DNA from: Gonium pectorale
Lineage: Eukaryota > Chlorophyta > Chlorophyceae > Chlamydomonadales > Volvocaceae
NCBI GenBank assembly: GCA_001584585.1
Contig: LSYV01000007.1
Span: 2,378,618-2,442,617 of the forward strand
DNA length: 64,000 nt
Direction: 5' to 3'
Below the pieces are notes generated by a model. It was not told the DNA's origin and searched no databases. It worked only from the letters and a program-made list of their open reading frames with translations. Shown here piece after piece: positions 36,779-46,800 of this stretch. The first letter of the stretch is position 1; each line of letters opens with the position of its first letter. A program made the position numbers and the translations under genes.

Positions 36779-37125
36779 CATCTTGCTGCGAAATGTACGG
36801 CAGACGGATTGGGTCTCGAATTCCGCGCGCTGCCCTGAATGCATGAGAGCTGCAGATGACGTGCATACCATCCCAAACCCTAAATCCCTCTGGTTACTAA
36901 GACCTGCTTGCTATGGGAGCACGACCGAATGGGCTGAATGAGTGCAACGCAGGGCAGGAACAACACGCCGATCCCACATTGAGTGATGATGTCCTGAACA
37001 ACATCTTAGTTCCACGGACCCGATCTTGTTGATGGCTAATGTAGTCGTAACAGTTTTTGTAGCCTTCCACTTCAGAGCATGCATGGAGTCGCCATGACCC
37101 AGTGTGACGGACGCCGTGCCAGAAG

Positions 37126-37130
37126 TGTAA
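37126..37130 (+). terminator. TGTAA poly(A) signal of the METTL26-like gene
   Basis: First TGTAA after the stop at 36457. It falls 13 bp short of the stop codon of the convergent minus-strand gene, so the two 3' UTRs overlap by about 350 bp. Confidence 0.5.
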
Positions 37131-37142
37131 CATGGCCTCTCC

Positions 37143-38551
37143 TCATTTTTCACGACCGCCCTCCTGGCCGCGTGCGGGCGGCGGCGCCACCTCGATGACG
37201 GGCTGATCAGCGACCCGTGGGTCATCCTCCGGCGCCGGGTAGCCGGGCGCCTCCACGCGGCCCGTGTTTGTGTCAGACGTCTCGGACGCAACAGCGCCGC
37301 CCACGGCCGCTCCGGTGAGCGCGCCGGTGGCTCCGGCGGCGAGCCCCACTGCCGAACCGCCTGAGGGGCGTGAAGCCCATACCAGGGGCGTGTGGCGCAT
37401 ATTGCATCAATCGACCAGTGCCGTTAGTGCCGTGACGTGTCATAGCTGTCAGTCGTGCATGACGTTTGACAGGGTCGCATTCTTTTGCAGAGCGTCAACG
37501 CTCTGGCCGGCAGATGCAGACAATGGCAAGCGATCGACATGCCCACCGTCAATGACCCACCAACGAGCGTTCCGACCCCAGCAGCGAGAAGGCCGCCAAC
37601 ACCAGACCCAACTGCGGCTCCCACTCCCGTCTGGGCCGACTCCTGCTGCCGGGGCACATCGCATAATGGTGCGTGCAGCGAGCGGCATTCGGAGAAAAAA
37701 GTGTTAGCATCCCGTCTTTCCGAGTCACTTCCGTGCACACGCCAACAGCAACAGCTGGAGGCGCGGGTGTAAACAGCTGCAAAAGGTGGCCAAGAGGTGG
37801 TGCACACGAGACGCCCCAGACCCCACCAGTTGCGTGTCGGCAGGGAAAGGCACCAGGTCCTGGTCGGCGGCGCCGGTCAGGGGAGTTATGATCACACCGC
37901 CGGCGTCTGCCGGCGGGCCCCGCTGACCCATCCGAGCGTCTGCACCCCCTACGGTCAGATAGAGTATGCAATGGCCAGTCGCAGAGAACGTTTGCGCAGG
38001 TTGCGGCTGCGACACACGCCCATACGGCGCGCATGCGTGTAGCACGAGAACTGGGACGGAGCGGAGAGATACCTAAAGCGTCATCAGGTATCCCGCCAGG
38101 CCGGCGAGTAGGCCCGAGGCCACGCGCACCTCCGTGCACTCCTGGCTGGGGGTCCATGCCGTCGGGGGAGGCGTGCGACCGCAGGTGCGTCCCTACCGCG
38201 GGGGTCGCGCCCGGGTCTTGCATGCTCTTGTCTGCGTCGCCTGGCAGCGCGTGCGTCGCGAAGAAACCCAGGGGCTTAAGCACAACTACACAGCGGCACG
38301 AGTATACTGCTGAAACGCCCGTCTGCAGTGTTGCCGAGCCGCGTAATGCCCTGGAGAAGTGCCGTCTCGCTAGACCATGCATCGTGGTCAACCGCTTGTC
38401 GCTAAAATGTACATGGCCGTGCTGGCGAGCAGGTGCCGGCGAGCAGGACGACCTACGACACACACGTCATAGGACCTCGATTTCCAGCAAGCGCACGGCT
38501 CTTACCTTTGTCCGCATCCGGATCCTTCATTGGTGCTGATTTGCACTTCAT
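37143..38551 (-). CDS. Small glycine-zipper protein of unknown function
   Basis: Four exons (38506-38551, 37827-37939, 37561-37645, 37143-37360) close in phase to 153 residues. The middle 60 residues are a dense glycine-zipper: GVGAAVGSGVGGLL, then VGTLVGGSAVGLAAG and GALTGAAVGGAVAS, a pattern that inserts into or packs at membranes. It is flanked by a short acidic/polar N-terminus (MKDPDADKDARMGQRG) and an acidic Pro-rich tail. There is no signal peptide. I do not recognise a named family; bacterial and algal stress-linked glycine-zipper proteins look similar. The start could be 38551, 38530, or the ATG inside exon 2 (MGQRG). The first exon lies only 8 bp from the start of the divergent SYLF gene, which is the main doubt. 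Confidence 0.6.
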
Positions 38552-38559
38552 TCGTGCAG

Positions 38560-41500
38560 ATGTCCTCCTTCGTGAGTGTGAGCGCGCAAGGGCCTGCCGG
38601 CGACGCAACTTCCGAGCCGGCGCCCGGAGAGGCACCGCGAGACCCCCAGCAGCACGTAAGCGAGGCGCAAGTCAATCGAATATGCATTGATGTGTCGTCG
38701 CCACTCCCGTGCCGCAAGTAACGGGTCCTCGATTTTGGCGCGCCCAATTTGCGGTATCAAACGCGCTTACGTACGTGCAGTTTATGAGTAGACTCATAGA
38801 GCTAGCGCCCCGTGGGGATTGTGCGCTCACGCAATACGGAGTGCTCCCAGTATGACCCATGGGCCATCGGGTTGCAGTTCGGCAAGTGCGGTCCCGCGTC
38901 AGCACCGAGAGCAGCTTCGTCACAGACGCTCTCCGCTGCCGATGCGCCGCATCCATTGGCAATCCGCATTGCCTCTACACCCGCGGTGCACGTACCATTG
39001 AGGGAGCATGCTGCAGGGCGTCCGAGCCTCCAGCCAATATCGACCTCCTGTTACACGGCAACTCTGCCGCGCAGGGCGGCCTGGGCGAGTTCCTCCGGCA
39101 CCAGGCGGCAGACGCCACCGCTACGCTGGGCCAGTTGGTGCGGCTGGGGCCGCAGTCGCTGCCGCAGGTCAGGGGGCCATTGCGATCCGTGAGCGCAGGC
39201 GGGCCGCTCCCCGGCCTAGAGCAGAAGTGCCATATGCTGGCGATAACGAGAACGGAACACATAGCGAAGGGCACAGGCACTGCCAGAACTGCCCCCATGT
39301 CATGTACCCGACCGCATGAAGAACTGCACACAAACTACCCACCGTGCCTGGGGCAATGCGGCTGGAGCCCAATCGTGCTGCCTCAGTGGGGTGCCTCGGG
39401 CGGTCCTGGTCAATTGTCACAGCGGGTTAGCTTCGGTTCTCGTCGCTCACGAAAGCCCCTTCACTCTGCCCCTGGGCGACATGGCCCTCGCAGGACCGGC
39501 TCGGCCAGCCGTCCGGGCTGCTGCCGGTCGCGGCCCTGCAGGCCTGTCAGGTGCGTTGCGTGCGTGCGCGGGGCCGATGGGGGGCGATGAGTACGAGGAC
39601 GCTGGGCTGCGATGCGCATGCTTGCTCGCAGAAGGAGATCTACATGCGCTGGTGTCGAGCACGTACGGCATGCGACACGTATGGAATCATTTGTTGATCA
39701 CATAAGCTCGCGGCGCCCGGGCTTGCTTCACCGTGGCGCAAACATTCCACGCACCCACCAGCAATCCGAATCTGGGTATCAGTGGCCATGTGTTCACCGG
39801 AGGATTCGAATCCCGTACGGAGCTCTGGCTGCTAAAATGATGTTGGGCCATGGGGATTGTGCCAGAAGGGCTCCTTGCCCAAGGTGACTATGCAGGGCCC
39901 CGGCCGGCACGGCCCTCGCGTGTGTGCAGGCCATCATGTTCATGCGCACGACAAAGGGCGGCCTGGGCCTGTCGTACAGTCACGGCAGCGGCTTCCTGAT
40001 CAACAAGCTGGGCACCGAGTACGACAGCAAAGACCGCAGCGGCAGCGGACGAGGTGGCCGCCGCAGCGCCAACGGCAGCGGCAGCAGCGGGAGCAGCGCG
40101 ACGGTGCGAGCTGATTGCCGCAGGGGGGCTTCCGCGGGCTGTTGTGGAGTGGTACTAGTACCCATGGCCACACCGGCTTTGACGGGTACCTGTAACATCT
40201 GGTACTAGTACTCGCGCAGGCTCGACACCGTTTCAATAGTGCGCGTCCATCCCGCAGATGAACGCAAGCGCAATGGCCGCTGACATGGGCGGTGGCGGCG
40301 GCGGCCGCGAGGGCGCCGTGCCGCTGATCCGCTGGTCCGCCCCCTGCTTCTACGCCATTGACAGCCTGTCGGTTGGGCTGACGGTTGGGCTGGAGCACAC
40401 GCACAGCGTGCTGCTGCTGTGGGACGAGGCCACGCTGGAGCGCGTCAAGGCCGGCAGGGCGGTGCTGGGCACGGACGTGCACGTCATGGTGGGGCAGGTG
40501 CGTGCGTGGGTGCGGCCGGGTCGGGTCGGGGCGGGCGGGGCGGGCGGGCCGGGGATGGTGTGGGGCGTGGAGGGGCGGCCTGGGGTTGGCCGAGGGCACC
40601 CGTTGGAGTGGGACTGCGCTGGAATGATGCGGGGTAGGAGGGCCGCAGCTTACCGGCATCGCCCACGATCCGCCGGCACACGTCCACGGCGTGCCGTAGC
40701 GTGCAGGTGGTGGGGTCAATGAGTGAGGCGACGTGTGTAGATTGCCCGGAGTGGGGCTAGGCTGGGCCTAGAGGGAGCGGTGGCGAGCTTGCGGTGGCGG
40801 TGAAGAGCCGTGCGCGGAGGCAGAAGACAGTATGGAGCCATCTCACTGAGGTACTACAATCTGGTTTATTACAATGTAAACTTACGACTTTGTTACCGTA
40901 TAACATGGTGCAGAGGGCCGAGGCCGAGGACAGCAGCGGCAACCCGGCAACCGGCGACGTGGGCGGGCCGCACATCGGCCTGGGCGGTGTGGGCGGCAGC
41001 GGCGGTGGGCTGGTGAGGACTCGGGGGCGCGGGCCTGCCAGGGGTGCTGCTGTCGAGGCTGCGCGCCCCCCCGGCTGTGAGCTCCTGCGGGCCCATGTTG
41101 TGCACTGCTGGCCACCCTACCCCTGGGAGCGCCCTCCGCGCTTCCGGAGGATGGAATGCCACATCACGTGCAACAGGTCAGGGCACAGATACGATGGCAC
41201 ATCAAACGGCTGGCTAAAGCCCCGCGGGCCCCACTCCAAGTGACCTTCGCCGCGTTGCCGGGGCTCTCTCCTGTGCGGACGTTACGCTGCATGGGCCACC
41301 AACTCCATCGTTGCGCCGTGTACCCGCTGCCCTGGAGTCACGTATCGCTTCCTTCCCCGCTCCCTTGCAGGTTGGCGGCAGCGGCCTGGCGGGCGGCCTC
41401 AGCCTGGCGGGCATCGAGGTGCAGCTGCTGCCCGTGGCCAACCGGGGGGTTCACGCCGCGCAGCCGGTCGGCGGCGTAACGCAGCCAGGCCAGGGACAGG

Positions 41501-42364
41501 CGCAGGGTCAGGGTCAGGGTCAGGGTCAGGGTCAGGGGCAGGGGCAGGGCGGCTGGACGGGCGGCCACGGGGCTGGCGAGCCGGCCGGGGCGTCGGCGAC
41601 CGCGGCCAATGGCGGTCGGCGGGTGCCCGGGACCATGATCTCCACCTACACCGTCCACGACGGAGCGCTGCTGGACTTTAGCCTACTAGGTGGGTGGGTG
41701 CCCTGCGTGGTCTGCTCTGGGCGCATGGGGCTTCGCCGCTACGGCAGGTGGGCGTGCCGGGTGGGCGTGGTCGGGGCCAAGAGCGTGCGCCCAGGTGTGC
41801 TGGTTGCCTGGCGTGGACGGGGTTCGCTGGCTTACTGACATTGGCCCGTGCGCGTCGTGCGGTGCTTTCGTGCTGCGCGCTCACCGTGTCCGCCCCTGCC
41901 GCCCCTGCCGCCGCAGGCGGAGCGCTGCATCCCGACAATCGCCACAATCGCGCCGTGTACGGCGAGGCCGTCACGATCGACGACATCCTGCATGGCAGGT
42001 ACTGCACGGTTCTCAGGGCCTTGTACGCTGAACGGGAACAGCATGCGAGCAGTGCGGGCCATCGGTCGCAGGCTGCCGGCTTGTCGGTAGTTCGCAAGGG
42101 ACCCAGCTACAGCGTCAACGACACCTGGGCCGCTTCATGCGCACCTCCCCCGACATGCCGCACGCGGTCACGCTGCGCCCGCGCGCACGCGCTCGCAACC
42201 CCGCCGAGCATTAGTGGCTCAGCTCCCGCTCCCGCTCCCGTTCCTATCTCGCTTTTGCCCTCGTCCCCACGCGCAGGGTGCAGCCTCCGGAAGAATTCGG
42301 TCCCCTGTACAGCACTCTGCGGATGCTCACGGCAAAGACAAAGCAGCAGGTGGCGGCGCTGTAG
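38560..42364 (+). CDS. SYLF (Ysc84-type) domain protein
   Basis: Eight exons, 38560-38655, 39075-39167, 39930-40103, 40258-40497, 40914-41012, 41371-41689, 41917-41998 and 42277-42364, close in phase to 396 residues. The SYLF domain (lipid-binding; in yeast Ysc84 it also engages actin and endocytic sites) is spread over exons 2 to 7: AIMFMRTTKGGLGLSYSHGSGFLI, then RWSAPCFYAIDSLSVGLTVG, LLLWDEATLERVKAGRAVLG, GLSLAGIEVQLL, and NRAVYGEAVTIDDILHG. Two low-complexity insertions interrupt it: a Ser/Gly-rich one near residue 110 and a Gly-Gln repeat in exon 6. The start rests on the strong GTAAGC donor closing exon 1 and on phase continuity. A longer first exon from the ATG at 38859 was considered and rejected. 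Confidence 0.82.
41491..41549 (+). repeat. In-frame CAGGGT hexamer repeat (Gly-Gln)n
   Basis: About ten hexamer units CAGGG(T/G/A/C) inside exon 6 of the SYLF gene, encoding alternating Gly and Gln. Each unit change keeps the frame, so length variation would be tolerated. Confidence 0.85.
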
Positions 42365-43539
42365 ATATGCCTCACCGGCCTCGAGTACTCACTGCCCGCA
42401 GCTCTTGCTGGTGCCCGTCGCGGCCGGGCGCGCAGATTACGCACAATACCGGTAACATGCGGGTGCTGGCTGGTGATGAGGCGGTGCAGTTGCAAGAAGA
42501 CTACGTTAGGCCCTTGGGGTCCCGTATCCTCCGATGGCGCAGCCGTGGGAGCTCTTTTGTGCTTGGCTCCTGTGCCTTGAGGGCTCCGCAGTCTGCCTGG
42601 TGCCCTGGTATTGAGCAATGCGCTGGGTCAGCTCTCAAGGGGCTTTGGCACTGTGGAGGGAAACTGGAATGGACCTGGGCACGTCAGCCCCCGCAGCCGC
42701 CACTGGATCCTATCGCCAACATGCGAGGCGTTTGTGTGGCGGTTGACAGTTGGTAGCTGACAATCGCTGGACTGCTTCGCGATTGCGAAAATCAGATGCA
42801 GAGGCGGGGCGCCACCTTGGAAGCGCGCCCCGGCTCCACTACGGAACCCGCAGCCACGTGGGCCAAGGCCTCCCACATGCAGCAGCCTGTTGGGCCGATG
42901 GCCAGCGGCGCTAGAGCGCAGTCCTGCGTGGTGCTGTACGGGGCCCCGCATCCCGGCAGGTCTAGTATTGTTGAACCGAACATTGTCCCACATGACGCGG
43001 CCGAAGGATGTTACAACGCGGCGGTGATGATGCGCGACTGCTGGTGGATCCCGAGCAGACGGCACTGGCCCAAAATTTATATCGCCATTGGGATGCACTA
43101 ACAGCCGTGTAGTCTGCGAGGCTTCCTTAATAATCTTAGCATATCCAACAGTCTATCCGGAACCGGCAACCTTACCAGCCACACGGCGCACTTCATGTGC
43201 TCATGGGAGAGACACGATACGAGTGTCACCGCCAGTCCTAATGCCCAACACGCTCCAGTGTCCAGTGTCCAGGCGCCCTGCTCCACGTACCATGATAAAA
43301 CGTGTGCACTAGGTAGCATCTACAAGGGCAATGCAGAGGGCTCGACGCGACGCCGTCCCGGCGACTTCAGAGACAGAAACCATAATCACGATCCAGATGG
43401 CAGGGCCCGGCCTACACCCAACCCGTCTACTGCGCAGTATCAGCTGCTGACGCTAACCCAAACTCGCACCTGTCCTAGGTACAGAAGATATGTACATAAG
43501 AATGAATCCTCCCAAACATACGTACATAGAAAGCTGCCT
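42365..43539. other. Intergenic region between the SYLF gene and the Dzip-like gene
   Basis: Two convergent 3' ends meet here. No TGTAA was found on the + strand to end the SYLF transcript, and no open frame looks coding. Local AT content rises toward 43500. Confidence 0.4.
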
Positions 43540-43544
43540 TTACA
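43540..43544 (-). terminator. TGTAA poly(A) signal of the Dzip-like gene
   Basis: TTACA on the + strand, about 275 bases past the stop at 43817. Confidence 0.5.
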
Positions 43545-43816
43545 GCAACGTTAGAACCGGGAACGAATTGCGCAAAAATCGAACCGAAGAACATCCTGTG
43601 AATAGGTGCACCTACAGCCCACACATATAGGCGGTGTGAGAGCCCTGCGGAGCAATACTAATTGTTAGCAACCGCATGGCTACTGCCGCAGCACACTGCC
43701 ACAGGACGCTGCGAGCATGTACCAGCAGCGTACGGTGCCAACAAACACTAACATCTATGGCAGCATCACGTGGCGTCAGTGAATGTGGTCACACGTGCCT
43801 GCCGCTATGGTGCTCC

Positions 43817-46800
43817 TCACTCTGCCCGACCGCCCCGCACGCTCGCCGCCACCGCTCCAGCGGCATCCCAGCCGCTTGCGCTTATCCCACTGGCGGCGCG
43901 CGCAGCCACCTGCAGCTCCCCGGGCGCCGACGCCATAGCGCCGTAGCGCGATCCCTGGGTCGGCCGCTCTGGCAGCTGCCGATCCGTGAAGCTGGAAGCC
44001 TTGGACGCGACGCCGCTGCCACTGGCCCCATATAGCTGCCGGCTGGCGGCCGCTGCCGCGTTGGCTGCGATGCTGTCAGCGGCAGGCCCAACGTAGGATA
44101 TGGACCCAAATGCGGTGCCGGTTGCCATGCGGGTGTTGTGCAGCTGGGCTGGCGGCGCAGGCGGCCGAGGGGCCGGCGGCGGCGCGGTGTCTGCGGAGGG
44201 GAGTGGTGCGTGGGAGGGGGGCGTGTCAAACAGTTGGCAAAGGAGCATCCCAAGAGGAAGCGGGATCCCTCCCAAAAGGAGTAGAGCAAAGTGGAGTGAA
44301 CCCCGCCACCTGCCCCGCGCATCACGCAGGCATCAACCCAGAAACGCATGCACCGCGACTCAAGGCATATACTTCTGACACCCGTAGGAAGGAAGAGACT
44401 GTCCAATGCCAAGGCAAGTCGCAGGGGACACGCCCAGGGTTGCAACGGTGCAACATGCTCGAAGAGCCCGGCCAGCCAACCATGCTTGACATAGCAAACG
44501 CCGAAATCGACTCACCAGAGTCATCAGTTGCAGGCAGGGGCGGCAGCGCCAGCCGCTGTGCTTCTGCGAAGCTGCCATCACCACCCGGGCCCCGCATGCC
44601 CGAGCCAGCCGCCGCCGAGGGCAGGTCCCCGAGGCTGCCGTGCACCGCGGTGGGCCCCGACAGCCGTGACAGCGGCTTGGGTGGCCGGCTTGGTCCTCCT
44701 CCTGCTCCTGCGCCTCCGTAGCGGCCTGCGCCGCTGGTAGGTCCGCTCATGCTGGCTGCTGCTGACGCGAGCGCTGCGTACTCGGGGTCAGAGCTGTAGT
44801 CCCCGGACACTTGGCGTGTGGAGCGGTGGTGGTGGCGTGCTTGCTGCGCGGCGGCGCCCGACCGGCCGGGCCGCCCGCCGGGGCTGGAGTTGCGAACCGA
44901 GCGGCGGGAGGAGTCCCTGGGATGGCGGATGGCAGACGACATGAGTAACGGTTGGTAATGGCAAGGCCGTAAGGACAAACGTCCATGTTCTATATCTGAC
45001 AACACGTATCATGCGCAAACGAGCGCACAGCGGGCCTCCCACAGGTTTCTGTTTTGCAGGGGCGGAAAGGACACGCCCCCAAAGGCGTATGCAGTGGACG
45101 CGCCGTTCCACCCTTACCTGCTTACACCGCGGCTCTGCCTGTCACCGGCTAGGGCCGCCTCCTACGCGCATGGAAGGGACCCGAGGGGCAGCACTCGTCG
45201 CGTGATGGGAGCAGGGAAGAATGTCCGCCCACTGCACGGAACCATACTCCTTTCAGGGTAACGCCCAGTGGGCCATAACCGTGGCGCTGACAAGCGGACC
45301 CCGAAGGTTGACACGTTGCAATTGATTGGAGTCCCCGAAGGGCTGTCACAGTCCTCATCCTCGGATGCAAGTGGGCGGGCCACCCCACCTGTTGCGCGAG
45401 GCGCGCTGCAATCCCACTGGCGCCACCACCGCTGCCAGCCGCCAGCTGCTGCAGCTGTAGCGACGCCGAGGCAGCCGCAGCGGAAGTGGCCAGCCGCCGC
45501 TCAGTGTGCTCCCGGAGCATCTGACGGCGCGAGGCAAAAACGCAGGGCAGCGGGATGCGAAAGGGCTTAAGGCGGTAGGTATTAACCGACGGAGAGCGAT
45601 CGACCGGCATAGAGTCATTACCATCAAACCAAAACAAGCTTGCATGTAATGTGACGCCGTGATCCCTCGGGAGTGCCCGGCCAAGGCCCGCACACACCTG
45701 CTGCTTAAGCCGCTCCGCCTGCCTGCTCAGCACCTCAACCGCCCGCTGCCTCTCTTGCTCCCGAATGACGTCCTCGTCCACGAACCTGAGGGGCGGTCAC
45801 GTCAAGTTGGACACATCTGTTTCACAGGATATCACGAGGCGAGGGTGGATACGTGAACTAACCGGAAGTGGGATTCCGGCGGACATTTCTATCAGAGGCC
45901 GGGACGGATGCACATGCCCACTCGGTAGTGCTCGACCGCAAGCCAAATGAAAGCCATCGCAAACAACAGTGCTCATGGCGTTGCAACCGTGGCGTATAGG
46001 CATTGCCCCAAGGACGGCGCGATTTGGCCAGCCTAACTGCACTGTACAGGCCCCGACGCGATGCGCCACTGGGTGGGCGCGCGTGCAAAACCTGGCTCCC
46101 GGACCGGTGCTCGTGGCACTGGTTGCTCCTGCCTACACTTACACGCGAACCTTGGCCGGCGAGTGTTCAGCGTAGCGGGGGCTGACGCTCACGCTCACGC
46201 CAGCAGCGCTGCCGCCGCGTCCCGCGCCGGGGCCGCCAGCCGCCCCGGAGAGCGACGCCGCCGCGTTGACAGGCCCGAAGCTGCCTAGACCGCCGCCCGA
46301 CCCGGAGGCAGCGCCGCCGGCGGCTGCCACGGCTGCGGCCGCCGCCGCAGGGGTGAAGGTGAGGGAGTCGCTGGGCGACAGCACGCCAACGGCACCGGCT
46401 GAGGGCCGCCGCTGGTGGTTGAGTCGCTCACGTATATCGGAAAGGATACGACGCATCTCTTCTGTCTTGCTCCGCTCCATCCTGCAGGGCATCGGGGGAT
46501 GGAAGGGGAGCCGAGGGGCTGCGTCTAAACAGAGCCCTTCTACACCGTGACTTGTGACCTGCAAGAGACGTTCAACGCGAGAAGCTGCATTCAGAGCGCC
46601 AAGACGTAGAAGCCAGTGACATTACTCAAGGATGCTTTCACACTCCCTATACCTCCCTCCCCCAGCGTTAACTGCCCAACAGCCCTAGGGCCCTGGGGCA
46701 CATGCCTGAGGTCCTGCTCGATGGCGTCCACCTTGGCGGACAGGTCCACCGTACGGCTGTGCAGGTCCAGCACCGGGAGCGCCGAGCTGCCGGTGACATC

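Noticed and set aside
38859..39167. ATG-initiated first exon for the SYLF gene at 38859
   Set aside because: The peptide before the SYLF part is non-family and the exon 38560-38655 joins 39075 in phase with better splice sites.
39802..39814. T-arm-like GGATTCGAATCCC, as in a tRNA gene
   Set aside because: Neither strand supplies a matching 7-bp acceptor stem or D and anticodon arms at the right distance; the sequence is simply palindromic.
41491..41549. Short regular repeat as a CRISPR-like array
   Set aside because: It is a hexamer minisatellite in a coding exon with no spacers; no CRISPR-like array was seen anywhere in this eukaryotic window.
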